A stretch of 64,000 bases of DNA from Mycobacterium sp. DL440 (GCF_011745145.1 NZ_CP050191.1:2681054-2745053); one strand, 5' to 3'; positions 28,519 to 37,690 are shown, numbered from the stretch's first letter. Translations and numbers: made by a program. The notes: generated by a model from the sequence alone, not told the origin.

Positions 28519-29994
28519 CTACGTCACGGTGGTGGAGGCCACCCATCGGGGCGGGATGCGGGTGGCCCAGGGGGCCGCCCGCTCGAGCTGACCGGCCAGG
28601 CTGAGCAGGATCGACTCGTCGGGCGCCATCAGCTGTACACCGATCGGCAGGCCGTCTCGCGTCCGGCCCAGTGGCAGGGAAATCGCGGCCCAGCCGGTCA
28701 CATTGGCCAGGGCCGTCCATCCGGTGGTGGCGAACTCGACGTCGAAGAAGGCCCGGGTGGTGCCCCGGGGCTGGTTCAGCAGCCCATACGGCGGCGGACC
28801 GGTCAGCAGCGTCGGCACCAGCAATACGTCGTGACCAGCCATTTCCCGGGCGAACCGACGGGTCTGGGCATGGATCGCCGAGATCGCGTTCGCGTACGCC
28901 AGTCCCGTCGTGGTGAAGCCCTCGCGCATCATCACCCAGGTGCTCGGCTCGAATTCGTCCTCGCGGGGCGCCCGCCCCAGGTGGTCGGCGGCCATGTCGT
29001 GTAGTTCAGCGTTGCTGACGGTGTGCAGCACTGCGATGGCGTCGGCGACCGCGTCCGCGTCGATGGTCGGAGCCCCCGGAGTGAGCCGATGTCCGAGGCT
29101 CTCCAAAAGCCGGCCGGTCGCCTCGACCGCTGCCACCACTTCCGGGTCGATCCGGTCGGTGGGAAACGGCGACGAGGTGGCGATCAGGATGCGTTGGGCC
29201 GATGGGGTCTGCGCGGCCGACTGGAGGAAAGGGACGGTCGGGGCCGCGGCGGTGTAGGGGTCTCCGGGGGCGGTGCCGGCGATGATGTCGAGCAGGGCCG
29301 CGCAATCGCGCACCGTGCGGGTGAGGGCGTGGCCGTTCACCAGGCCTTCGAGTCCGTGGCCACCGTCGGGGGCGAAGGACGACCGCCCGCGCCGCGGTTT
29401 GAGGCCGACGACGCCGCAGCATGAGGCAGGCACCCGGATGGAACCGGTGCCGTCGCCGCCCGAGGCCGCGGGCACCACGCCGGCGGCCACGGCCGCTGCC
29501 GAACCGCCGCTGGATCCGCCCGGGGTGACGACGGGGGACCACGGGTTCACCGTGGGCCCGAACAGCAACGGCTCGGTGGTGCAGTGGTTGCCCCACTCCG
29601 GGGTGTTGGTCTTGCCGAACACGACCAGGCCCGCGTCCAAGTAGCGGTCCACTGTCCACGCGGATTCTGTTGCGACATGGTCGCGCAACGCGCGAGAGCC
29701 CATGGCCTCGCGGGCACCGGCCAGCGCGGCACCGAGATCCTTGAGCAGGAACGGCACCCCGGCCAGCGGCCCGGCTTGTTCGGAGCGCAGCGCTCCGGAC
29801 TTGTCGAGGGCGGCGGCTTGTGCGCGGCCCCTGTCGAACAGATCGGTGATCACGGCGTTGAGGCCACGGGTCGCCTCGACCCGGGTGATCGCCGCGTCGA
29901 GTAGCTCGACCGCGGTCAGCTCACCGGCAGCGGCCAGCGCCGCCTGCCCGATCGCATCGGTGCGTGCCAGTTCGAATGCCGACGAGGAATCCAT
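28519..29994 (-). CDS. amidase signature enzyme
   Basis: This 491-aa enzyme carries the Ser-cisSer-Lys triad: Lys85 in PFLLKDLGA, Ser161 in GGSSGGSAAA and Ser185 in GTGSIRVPAS. The family hydrolyses amides to acids and ammonia; M. tuberculosis has four such amidases. The substrate pocket cannot be read. It is monocistronic, with 118 bp to the aldolase start and 107 bp to the upstream gene. Confidence 0.92.
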   Translation of the reverse strand: MDSSSAFELARTDAIGQAALAAAGELTAVELLDAAITRVEATRGLNAVITDLFDRGRAQAAALDKSGALRSEQAGPLAGVPFLLKDLGAALAGAREAMGSRALRDHVATESAWTVDRYLDAGLVVFGKTNTPEWGNHCTTEPLLFGPTVNPWSPVVTPGGSSGGSAAAVAAGVVPAASGGDGTGSIRVPASCCGVVGLKPRRGRSSFAPDGGHGLEGLVNGHALTRTVRDCAALLDIIAGTAPGDPYTAAAPTVPFLQSAAQTPSAQRILIATSSPFPTDRIDPEVVAAVEATGRLLESLGHRLTPGAPTIDADAVADAIAVLHTVSNAELHDMAADHLGRAPREDEFEPSTWVMMREGFTTTGLAYANAISAIHAQTRRFAREMAGHDVLLVPTLLTGPPPYGLLNQPRGTTRAFFDVEFATTGWTALANVTGWAAISLPLGRTRDGLPIGVQLMAPDESILLSLAGQLERAAPWATRIPPRWVASTTVT

Positions 29995-30101
29995 GCCACA
30001 TCACTCCGTGAGGTCACTGGTGGTGGTGTTCGGCGGTGCGGTGCCTGGATGTGGACATCGATCTCCCGCCGCATGGCCGATGAGCGGCCAGCTTAGCGCG
30101 G

Positions 30102-30797
30102 TTACCGCGGCGCCAGGACTACGGGCGTGGACAGGATCTCGCGGTATTCGACCATCGGTTCGCGTTTGAGGACCGCGCTTCCCGAGGTGACCAGCAACTC
30201 GGTCGGTGAGACCGCGTAGTTCGCCTGGAAGTTGCGCGCGACAAACTTGCGGCCCGGTGTGAGGTCCGCCGACGCCGCCAGGGCGGCCCGGTCGGAAAGC
30301 CGCACGCCGTGGTATTCCAGGCGACCGGTGCGGTCCAGGCAGATCACGACGAGTGAGCCTTCGGTGCGCCCGATGGCCCTGGCGGTCTGGGTGTCACGGC
30401 AGCGTGCCTGGGAATCGACGAACCCGGATCCGTCGAATGCGAACGTTGCGACGGCGGGTGCGACGGCCGGCTCGGTGAACCCAGACTGCTGCGGCCGGTT
30501 CGGTTTCACCTCATACGTCCGGGCCCCGACGGCGTACACCGAGTCCTTGGCGGAAAGTTTGGAAGCCAACGTGGTGATGATGACGAATGCGGTGAGCAAG
30601 GAGCTGACTACGGCCGCGGCCGCCACCCCGATTCCGACGGGCAGCCACTGTCGCTGCGGCGCCTTCCGGTGCCGTCCACGACGAACCGGCTGATACGGCG
30701 GATGCGGTGCGGAAACTGGGCAGGTGACCAAGCTTGCTCCCGGTGAATGGCGGTGTGATGGGCGTGGCACAGGCGACGGGCGCTGACGCGAGCTCAT
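30102..30797 (-). CDS. mycobacterial membrane-anchored protein with an extracytoplasmic domain
   Basis: This protein of about 231 residues has a basic, Pro-rich cytosolic N-terminus, one membrane helix (VGIGVAAAAVVSSLLTAFVIITTLA) at about residues 55-80, then a domain of about 150 residues outside. One region there (CRDTQTARAIGRTEGSLVVICL) has two cysteines that may form a disulfide. No family is recognised. The start is uncertain: ATG 30797 is chosen and 30833 is possible. Confidence 0.6.
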   Translation of the reverse strand: MSSRQRPSPVPRPSHRHSPGASLVTCPVSAPHPPYQPVRRGRHRKAPQRQWLPVGIGVAAAAVVSSLLTAFVIITTLASKLSAKDSVYAVGARTYEVKPNRPQQSGFTEPAVAPAVATFAFDGSGFVDSQARCRDTQTARAIGRTEGSLVVICLDRTGRLEYHGVRLSDRAALAASADLTPGRKFVARNFQANYAVSPTELLVTSGSAVLKREPMVEYREILSTPVVLAPR

Positions 30798-31119
30798 ATT
30801 GTGCACGACGAGGTGGGGCGCCGTGGGCAACACCCGAAAATTCGCCGAAGCCGACGTTCGGTGTGCGATGGTGGCGCAGTTGCGATGAAATTAGCTCGGC
30901 AACAGTGAGATTCATGCACATATCGCGTCGCTGAGCCAGTGCGCCGCAGGCAGAAGCGATTTGGGCGATCTGCTCTGGCCGCTACTGGCAACATCGCCTC
31001 GGTGTCGCGAGCGCCGAGCGCCATTCACGTCACGCCGATTCAAACCGGTAAGCCCAGCGGCCAACCTCGTTAGCGTCGAATGGTCGATGTATGCAGCCGC
31101 TTTCGAGGGGAGTGTGGCC
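30798..31119. other. intergenic region before the sulfonate operon
   Basis: About 320 bp lie between divergent genes. Base composition is lower in GC than the surroundings (for example around 30880-30920). It must hold the operon promoter; no clear sigma-factor box, palindrome or riboswitch was recognised. Confidence 0.5.
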
Positions 31120-32049
31120 ATGTCTCCTACTGGACTCACTATCAGTCCGCTGTCGGGATTTACCGGGGCATTGATCGAGGGGGCCGATCTATCGGTGCCG
31201 CTGTCGCACGAACAGGTAGCGACGATCCGCGAAGCCCTGCACCGGTGGAAGGTGGTGTTCTTCCGCGGGCAGGACCTCGACCACGCATCGCAGATTGCGT
31301 TCGGAGCGCAGTTCGGCGAGGTGACGCCCGGCCATCCGTACGAGGGCGACTCTGCCCCAGCCGGATTCCCGCAGATCCACACGGTTTCCCCGGGCGCCTA
31401 CGACCACAGGTACGGCACGAAATATCGCAAGCGGCAAAGTCCAAACGGTCCCGGGTGGCATGCCGATGTCACTCCGTTGATCAACCCGCCGTCGCAGTCG
31501 ATACTGCGAGCGGAGCGGGTTCCCGGCTATGGCGGCGATACCCAGTTCACCAATGTCGCTGCCGTATATGCGGGTCTGTCACCGTCGGTGCAGGCCCTTC
31601 TCGACGAACTGCGTGCCGAACATCGCTTCGGTTCGACGACATCAACTGAACGCAGCACCGAGAAGATCGGTGATCTGGTGCGCAGCAATCCGCTCGCGAC
31701 GATCCATCCGGTGGTCCGGGTGCACCCGGAGACCGGGGAGAAGGTTCTCTACGTCAACCCGTCCTTCACCCGCGAGATCGTCAATCTCTCGCCTCGGGAG
31801 AGCAGACACCTGCTGGATCTGTTGTTCGAGGAGATCGCCCGGCCCGAGTACTCGGTGCGGTTCAGGTGGGAGCCGGGCAGCGTGGCGTTCTGGGACAACC
31901 GGGCTGCCCTGCACCTGGCCCCGCGGGACTTCGAGCATGTCGAGGGTGATCGGGTGCTACACCGCATCACCCTGGTGGGCGACATTCCGGTGGGCTCCGA
32001 TGGTGTTGCATCGGAGTCGATTTCGGGTGACTACTTCGGGGCCGCCTGA
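31120..32049 (+). CDS. TauD/AtsK-type Fe(II)/2-oxoglutarate dioxygenase 1
   Basis: This 309-aa enzyme has the facial triad His114-x-Asp116 in GWHADVTP and distal His281 in VLHRITLVGD, so it should be active. It resembles Rv3406 and AtsK, which split alkyl sulfates to sulfate and aldehyde, and TauD, which acts on sulfonates. It releases sulfur for assimilation. GAGGGGAG precedes the ATG at 31120. It heads a tight five-gene operon with an Ssu-like importer. Confidence 0.9.
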   Translation: MSPTGLTISPLSGFTGALIEGADLSVPLSHEQVATIREALHRWKVVFFRGQDLDHASQIAFGAQFGEVTPGHPYEGDSAPAGFPQIHTVSPGAYDHRYGTKYRKRQSPNGPGWHADVTPLINPPSQSILRAERVPGYGGDTQFTNVAAVYAGLSPSVQALLDELRAEHRFGSTTSTERSTEKIGDLVRSNPLATIHPVVRVHPETGEKVLYVNPSFTREIVNLSPRESRHLLDLLFEEIARPEYSVRFRWEPGSVAFWDNRAALHLAPRDFEHVEGDRVLHRITLVGDIPVGSDGVASESISGDYFGAA

Positions 32050-32050
32050 G

Positions 32051-32914
32051 ATGTCCCTCCTGTTGTCGCGGCCGACCGGCGCTGCGCGTACCGATGCACC
32101 GATCGGGCTTGTCGATCCGCGGGCGGCGGTCCGGAAGGCACAGCGCAAGCCGGTGGTGCCGCGTTCGGTGCAGCGCCTGCTGGGTCCTGTCCTACTGGTC
32201 GGCCTGTGGCAACTGCTCTCCACCGTCGGCATCTTCGACGAGCGCACCGTGCCACCGCCGACCCGGGTTCTCGGTACCGCCTGGACGCTGATCGCCGACG
32301 GGACCTTCCAGGAACACCTGACCGCCAGCCTGTCGCGTGTCGGATACGGCCTGGTTTTCGGGATAGTGCTGGGGCTCGGTCTGGCGCTGATCTCCGGACT
32401 GTCCCGGATCGGCGAGAACTTCGTCGACGCCAACATGGAGGTACTGCGCGCCGTTCCGAACTTCGCGCTCGTGCCGTTGCTGATCGTGTGGTTCGGCATC
32501 AGTGAGGTGCCGAAGGTCCTGTTGATCACGCTTGCCGTTGCCGTCGCGATCTACATCAACACCTTCAGTGCGATCCGCAGCGTCGATGCCACGCTCGTGG
32601 AGGCCGCCCGATCGTTCGGTGCCGGCCGCGCCGAGATGATCTACCGGGTCATCATTCCCGGATCGCTGCCGGGATTTCTGGTCGGCCTGCGGCTGGCGCT
32701 GACGGCCTCCTGGTTGTCCTTGATCTTCGCTGAGACGATCAACGCCAAGAAGGGCCTTGGCCGGATGATGACCGACGCCCGCGAGTACTTCCAGATCGAC
32801 ATCGTCTTCGTATTGATCGCGGTGTACGCGATTCTCGGCCTGGTCTCGATTCTGGTGGTCCGGTTCCTCGAAGGCCGTTTGCTCACCTGGAGGCGGGCCT
32901 ATGACGGGGACTGA
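32051..32914 (+). CDS. SsuC/TauC-like ABC transporter permease
   Basis: This 287-aa inner-membrane permease has about six membrane helices and the EAA loop EAARSFGAGRAEMIYRVIIPG (about residue 185). It belongs to the sulfonate/nitrate/taurine importer family. It starts 2 bp after the dioxygenase stop and overlaps the ATPase gene by 14 bp, so a coupled operon is certain in layout. Confidence 0.92.
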   Translation: MSLLLSRPTGAARTDAPIGLVDPRAAVRKAQRKPVVPRSVQRLLGPVLLVGLWQLLSTVGIFDERTVPPPTRVLGTAWTLIADGTFQEHLTASLSRVGYGLVFGIVLGLGLALISGLSRIGENFVDANMEVLRAVPNFALVPLLIVWFGISEVPKVLLITLAVAVAIYINTFSAIRSVDATLVEAARSFGAGRAEMIYRVIIPGSLPGFLVGLRLALTASWLSLIFAETINAKKGLGRMMTDAREYFQIDIVFVLIAVYAILGLVSILVVRFLEGRLLTWRRAYDGD

Positions 32915-33659
32915 CACGTTGGCAACGACCGCCGGCGCCCCGCCGGTGGTGATCGCCCGCGACGTCCGGAAGCAGTTCGGGGACAACGTCATCATCGACG
33001 GACTCGATCTGGAGATCCGCGCCGGCGAGTTCGTTGCGCTGCTGGGGCGAAGTGGTTCCGGCAAGAGCACGTTTCTGCGGGCACTGGGCGCGCTCGACAG
33101 TGATGTGGACGGCTACCTCCGGGTACCCGGGCGGCGGGCGATCGTATTCCAGGATTCCCGGTTGCTGCCGTGGCAGCGGGTGCTCGCCAACGTCACGATC
33201 GGATTGCCTGGCACCGGAGAGGTGCAACAGCGGGCGCTGGCAGCGCTGGGCGAGGTCAATCTGGCGGACAAGGCAAAGGCGTGGCCGCGCACGTTGTCTG
33301 GTGGAGAGGCACAACGGGTCGCCCTGGCCCGGGCACTGGTGCGCGAACCGCAGCTGCTGCTGCTCGACGAACCCTTCGGCGCACTCGATGCGCTCACCAG
33401 GATCAAGATGCACGGTCTGCTGATGGACCTGTACCGCAGGCACACCCCGGCGGTGCTGTTGGTGACCCACGATGTCGATGAGGCGATCCTGCTCGCCGAC
33501 CGGGTGATCGTCCTGACCGACGGGGTCATCTCGCTCGACGTCAACGTCACGGTGCCCAAACCCCGGACCCGTGACACCCACGAATTCACCGCGCTGCGAA
33601 AGCGATTGCTTTCCGAACTCGGCGTGTCCGAAGACAAGGAATTATCAGATGCCATCTGA
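32901..33659 (+). CDS. SsuB/TauB-like ABC transporter ATPase
   Basis: This 252-aa ATPase has Walker A GRSGSGKST (about residues 49-57), signature LSGGEAQRVALARAL, Walker B LLLLDEPFGALDA and the H-loop VTHDVDEA. It energises the sulfonate importer encoded around it. The start overlaps the permease end and its own end overlaps the binding-protein start by 11 bp. Confidence 0.94.
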   Translation: MTGTDTLATTAGAPPVVIARDVRKQFGDNVIIDGLDLEIRAGEFVALLGRSGSGKSTFLRALGALDSDVDGYLRVPGRRAIVFQDSRLLPWQRVLANVTIGLPGTGEVQQRALAALGEVNLADKAKAWPRTLSGGEAQRVALARALVREPQLLLLDEPFGALDALTRIKMHGLLMDLYRRHTPAVLLVTHDVDEAILLADRVIVLTDGVISLDVNVTVPKPRTRDTHEFTALRKRLLSELGVSEDKELSDAI

Positions 33660-34719
33660 CCATCGAGTTCGGTTGCGGTCCGCCGCGTTGTTGCTGATCC
33701 CGCTGCTGCTCAGCGCATGTGGGTTGTCCGACAACGAGGCCGGCGGCGCCATCGACACGGTGAAGATCGCGGCAAAGACCGAGGTTCCGGCCGGCACCAA
33801 GCTTGTCATCGCCGAGCAGAACGGGACACAGTCCCTGCCGTGGAACCTGGCCAATGCCGGCCAGGGGACACCGTATGAGGTCGATTTCGCCGACTTCAGC
33901 GGAGGCGCCGCGGTCATCGAGGCGCTGCGGTCGGGGGCGGCCGACGTGGGAGCGATCGGCGAGGCGCCGGTGCCCATAGCGGTGGACAGTGGCGTCACCG
34001 ATCTGGTGACCATTGGGCTGCAGGCCAACCCGGGCACCAGCGGTGGCTACTACCTGGTGGCGCGCCCCGACAGCGGGGTGAAGACGATCGCGGATCTCCG
34101 CGGCAGGCGCGTGGCCTATCCGCCAGGATCGGGCCGCCACATGATCACCGCAGCGCTGCTCAAGCGCCAGGGTCTGGATCTGAGAACCGATGTGCAGCCC
34201 GTCGAACTGGCTGGGGCAGAGGTGGTTCCGACGTTTGCTGCCGGCGCGGTCGACGCAGCCATCGTGCTGGGCAACCAGTATTACCAACTGGGCGAGCCGC
34301 CGATCCTCGGCGACGGCAGAGGCATCAACACCGGCATTCAGACGCTGATCGTGCGTAAGGACGTCCTCGACGATCCCGCCAAGGTGGCGGCGATCGGCGA
34401 CTACGTCGGGCGGGCCGTTGCGGCCAACAACTGGAAGGACACCCACGCCGATCAGTGGATTGACCAGTACTACGTCAAGGAGCAGGGCATCACGTTCGAT
34501 CAGGGCAAGAAGCTGTACGAGGAAGACGGGATCGCCTCGTACTACCCGATCGACGAGCAGTCCACGGCGTTGTTCCAAACCGTCGCCGACGGCCTGCACG
34601 AGACCGGGACCATCAAGGGCCGCGTCGATGTGAAGCCGTATGTGGACGGTCGCTACAACGACATTGTCACGGCACAGAACGAACTCGACGGTGTCACACC
34701 GAAATCGCTGAAGTCGTAA
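33649..34719 (+). CDS. SsuA-like substrate-binding lipoprotein
   Basis: This 356-aa protein has a lipoprotein signal ending LLLSAC with the lipidated Cys24, then a periplasmic-binding fold of the SsuA/NMT1 kind (SGGAAVIEALRSGAADVGAIG, GSGRHMITAALLK). It would capture an aliphatic sulfonate or sulfate ester and hand it to the permease. The ATG at 33649 lies inside the end of the ATPase gene. Confidence 0.9.
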   Translation: MPSDHRVRLRSAALLLIPLLLSACGLSDNEAGGAIDTVKIAAKTEVPAGTKLVIAEQNGTQSLPWNLANAGQGTPYEVDFADFSGGAAVIEALRSGAADVGAIGEAPVPIAVDSGVTDLVTIGLQANPGTSGGYYLVARPDSGVKTIADLRGRRVAYPPGSGRHMITAALLKRQGLDLRTDVQPVELAGAEVVPTFAAGAVDAAIVLGNQYYQLGEPPILGDGRGINTGIQTLIVRKDVLDDPAKVAAIGDYVGRAVAANNWKDTHADQWIDQYYVKEQGITFDQGKKLYEEDGIASYYPIDEQSTALFQTVADGLHETGTIKGRVDVKPYVDGRYNDIVTAQNELDGVTPKSLKS

Positions 34720-34752
34720 CGACTCCAACACATAGAACCGAGAGGAACATCG

Positions 34753-35670
34753 ATGACACAATTGGCATCCGCACTGAGTATCCGGCCGCAATCCGGCTGG
34801 ATTGGCGCCGAGATCCACGGAATCGACCTCACCGCACCGTTACTCGATGAACACATCGCCGAAATCCGTGCGGCGCTGCTCAAATGGAAGGTGGTGTTCT
34901 TCCGCGACCAGTTCATCGGCCACGATGATCATCTCCGGTTGGCGCGGGCGTTCGGCTCTCCGACGCCAGCACATCCGCTGTTCGATTCCATCCCGGACCC
35001 GGACTATCCGACGATCTATCCGATCTTCGCCGACCGGTTCAAATCCCGATACGGCAGCAGCCGCGGCTACGACAAGGCGAACTGGCATGCCGACGTCACC
35101 GCGGCGGTGAACCCGCCTGCCGCGTCGATACTGCGGGCCGAGGTGATCCCGCCGTACGGCGGGGACACCCAGTGGGCGAACACCGTCGCGGCATACGCGG
35201 GATTGTCGGCCCCGCTGCAGCGGCTCGCAGACGGCCTGCGGGCGGTGCACCGGTTCGCGCCCCCGGACGGCACGACGGCAACCGAGGACTATCAGCGCCG
35301 GGTGGACCGCCGTCCGCTGCTGACCGAGCATCCGGTGGTGCGGGTCCATCCGGAGACCGGAGAGCGGGCGCTCTACGTCAACCCGGGATTCACCAGCCAC
35401 ATCGTCGATGTGTCGCCGCACGAGAGTCGCCGCCTGCTGGGTCTGTTCTACGACGAGTTGGTGCGACCGGAGTACACCGTGCGGTTCAAGTGGGAGCCGG
35501 GCAGCATCGCGTTCTGGGACAACCGCTCGACCGTTCACCTGGCACCGTCGGATCTCACCGGCGAGCACGACCGGCGGTTATATCGGGTGACGCTGGTGGG
35601 GGATGTGCCGAAGGGGCCGGACGGCCGACCCTCGGAGGCATTGAACGGCGAGCCGTTCGAGGCAGTCTGA
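34753..35670 (+). CDS. TauD/AtsK-type dioxygenase 2, with Tyr in place of the distal iron-binding His
   Basis: This 305-aa paralogue of the operon's first dioxygenase retains His112 and Asp114 in NWHADVTA. At the third ligand position the sequence reads RRLYRVTLVGD (Tyr277), where dioxygenase 1 has VLHRITLVGD. The 2-His-1-carboxylate triad is therefore altered. Either it binds iron in another way, it has lost activity, or it serves as a regulator or partner of dioxygenase 1. GAGAGGAAC precedes the ATG. Confidence 0.88.
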   Translation: MTQLASALSIRPQSGWIGAEIHGIDLTAPLLDEHIAEIRAALLKWKVVFFRDQFIGHDDHLRLARAFGSPTPAHPLFDSIPDPDYPTIYPIFADRFKSRYGSSRGYDKANWHADVTAAVNPPAASILRAEVIPPYGGDTQWANTVAAYAGLSAPLQRLADGLRAVHRFAPPDGTTATEDYQRRVDRRPLLTEHPVVRVHPETGERALYVNPGFTSHIVDVSPHESRRLLGLFYDELVRPEYTVRFKWEPGSIAFWDNRSTVHLAPSDLTGEHDRRLYRVTLVGDVPKGPDGRPSEALNGEPFEAV

Positions 35671-35695
35671 GTCGGCGAGCGGTTCGAGGCAGTCT
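35646..35695. repeat. 27-bp-period tandem duplication across the dioxygenase 2 stop codon
   Basis: CGGCGAGCCGTTCGAGGCAG and following bases (35646-35668) recur with one mismatch at 35673-35695. The first copy encodes the C-terminus and the second is non-coding. It is a recent slippage duplication. Confidence 0.75.
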
Positions 35696-35766
35696 CGGCA
35701 CCCCGTTTTCGACGCCTGGGTCGCGATCGCGACCTCGCGACAACCCTGCGGTGGAAACCGGCGGAG

Positions 35767-36516
35767 TCAACTGGCCGGCACCACGACCGTCAGTTCATCG
35801 CCGTCGCGCTCCACAGTCATCCCGGCTCGGCGGGCCACCGCCGCGACCCCGGCGGCGTTGTCGGGTTCGCTTCGGGAACTGACCAGCGCGCGGGCGAGGT
35901 GGCCTTTGTGGGCTTTGTTGAAGTGACTGACCACCGTGCGGCGGCCGTCGAGGTGCTCGGCCAGGACCTGGACCCGGACCGCGCCGGGAACGCGGCCCAG
36001 ACCGGCATAGGAGCCGGACCGTAGGTCGACGATCAGCTCACCGGCCGACAGGTCGGCCAGTACGGGCTCCAACAGTGGGCGCCATCGTTTGGCAAGGCCC
36101 GGTTGTCCGGGCAGCCTCGACGAGGCGGACAGCCGGTATGCGGGCACCGGATCGTCCGCGCGGAGCAGACCGAACAGCGCGGATCCGACGGCCAACCGGC
36201 TGCGGGCCCGCGCGGCGGCCGCGCCGCGCAGCGATCCGACGTCGAGGGCGTCGTAGAGCACCCCGGTGTATCGCTCGATGGCCGGCATCGTGGGCGCCTG
36301 TCGGAGTGCCGCGTTGCGTTCGATCTCGGCGTCCTGGCCGGCGGAGATCGCCAGCGCCTTACGGCACGCAGGCGTATCAGCGGCAAGCTCGATCAGTTCG
36401 TCGATCAGTGACTGGCGGAGCGGGGTGAGCTCTGGCGAGCTCAGAATGTCCAAACGCACCGGCGGGCCGTCCCCGCCGGTGCGTTTGGTCTCCGATGGTG
36501 GCAGGAGCACGATCAC
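35767..36516 (-). CDS. yaaA: YaaA/UPF0246 peroxide stress protein
   Basis: This 249-aa protein begins MIVLLPPSETKR, the YaaA hallmark, and continues with DALDVGSLR, ELIVDLRSGSYAGL and VVSHFNKAHKGHLARAL. In E. coli YaaA limits free iron and DNA damage during peroxide stress. It is monocistronic and lies next to a truncated gene. Confidence 0.9.
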   Translation of the reverse strand: MIVLLPPSETKRTGGDGPPVRLDILSSPELTPLRQSLIDELIELAADTPACRKALAISAGQDAEIERNAALRQAPTMPAIERYTGVLYDALDVGSLRGAAAARARSRLAVGSALFGLLRADDPVPAYRLSASSRLPGQPGLAKRWRPLLEPVLADLSAGELIVDLRSGSYAGLGRVPGAVRVQVLAEHLDGRRTVVSHFNKAHKGHLARALVSSRSEPDNAAGVAAVARRAGMTVERDGDELTVVVPAS

Positions 36517-36569
36517 ATCCAGACGCTATCCGAATGATCGTGGCTGGCTGACCACCGACCGGTGTGATC

Positions 36570-36815
36570 TCAGACGGCGATTGGCGCCGGCTCGTCGGGC
36601 GCAGGGGGCGCAGGCGGGGGCGGGACGTCCAACAGGATGGGTGCGGGACCGTCCATCGGGGGCGCCGGAGGCATCGCGTCGGCCGGGGGCGGCGGCGCGA
36701 AGGGGTCCATCGGCGCGGGAGCGGCCATGGGATCGGCCGGCGGCGGCGGTGCGAAGGGATCGTCTGCTGCATCCGCAGGTCCAGCAGCTGTTGCGGTCCC
36801 TATCCGAACGCCCTG
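36570..36815 (-). pseudogene. 3' remnant of a Pro-rich protein gene
   Basis: The minus-strand frame ends at a TGA (36570-36572) and reads ...DPFAPPPPADPMAAP, DPFAPPPPADAMPPAPP, ...PAPDEPAPIAV, a typical Pro-rich mycobacterial C-terminus with an internal repeat. Upstream the low-complexity character stops at about 36770, and the frame closes at a TAG (36816-36818), without a signal peptide or start. The esterase gene begins on the opposite strand in the same place. The gene therefore seems to have lost its 5' part at a rearrangement junction. Confidence 0.65.
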
Positions 36816-37690
36816 CTACGCAGCCGTGGGAGATGTCGATCGCGGCTTACCGGGAGGCCGGCGAGAATTTGATCGCGTTGGCGGGCGACGTCGACACGCG
36901 CTGCACAGTAAGCGATTTCACGATCCCCGTCCGCCAGGGGGTGGTGCCGGCACGGTGCTACCGCCCACCCGTAGCGGGACCGGCGCTGCCGGGTGTTGTT
37001 TATCTGCATGGCGGGGCCTTCGTACGCGGAAGCCTGGAAACCCACGATCGGCTCTGCCGAAAACTCTGCGTGCGGGGCGAACTCATCGTGATTTCCGTTG
37101 CCTACTGTCTGGCACCAGAAAATCGGTTTCCCCGTGCTCACCATGACGGTGCCGATGCCTTTGCTTGGGTGAGTGAGCATGCCGATGGGCTAGGCATCGC
37201 CGTCGAAGCCCTGGCGGTGGCGGGCGATTCCTCCGGGGGTGCACTTGCGGCAAGCATTGCGCTTGCCTCGCGTGAACAAGGTCCTCGGGTCAAGGCGCAA
37301 GGTCTGCTGTGTCCCGCACTCGACGCCACCATGAGCAGTGACTCGGTCGAACGGTACATGGACGGCCCATTCCTTACCCGGTCCGCGCTTGAATGGGCTT
37401 ACGACATGTACGTACCCGAGATCGACGACCGTCGTTCGAGCCTCGCCTCACCGTTGCTGACGCAGAATCTCGTAGGCGCCCCGCCTGCGGTGATCGTCAG
37501 TGCCCAGGTGGATCCAGTAGCCGACGACGCCCACCGCTACGGCGAAAGGCTTGCTGCGGCAGGAACCAGGGTCCAGACCCATGAGTACGAGGGCATGCCG
37601 CACAGCTTCCCGTTGCTGGCGGGCGTACTCGACGATGGCGATCACGCCATCACCGTATTCGCGAGGGAACTCGCTGCGTTGCTCAGCTAG
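36749..37690 (+). CDS. HSL-family (LipH-like) esterase
   Basis: This esterase of about 313 residues has the oxyanion motif YLHGGAFVRG, nucleophile Ser in GDSSGGALAA, Asp in DPVADDAHRY and His in MPHSFPL. The family N-terminus LLHPQVQQLLRSL is present but no ATG precedes it; GTG 36749 is the nearest in-frame start and lies inside the truncated Pro-rich gene. ATG 36833 would remove this helix. The original start may have been lost at the junction. Codon usage is less GC-rich than in neighbouring genes. Confidence 0.8.
   Translation: MRRDRLLHPQVQQLLRSLSERPATQPWEMSIAAYREAGENLIALAGDVDTRCTVSDFTIPVRQGVVPARCYRPPVAGPALPGVVYLHGGAFVRGSLETHDRLCRKLCVRGELIVISVAYCLAPENRFPRAHHDGADAFAWVSEHADGLGIAVEALAVAGDSSGGALAASIALASREQGPRVKAQGLLCPALDATMSSDSVERYMDGPFLTRSALEWAYDMYVPEIDDRRSSLASPLLTQNLVGAPPAVIVSAQVDPVADDAHRYGERLAAAGTRVQTHEYEGMPHSFPLLAGVLDDGDHAITVFARELAALLS

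Noticed and set aside
36266..36748. N-terminal extension of the esterase on the plus strand
   Set aside because: It reads antisense to yaaA and the Pro-rich remnant and has no hydrolase similarity.
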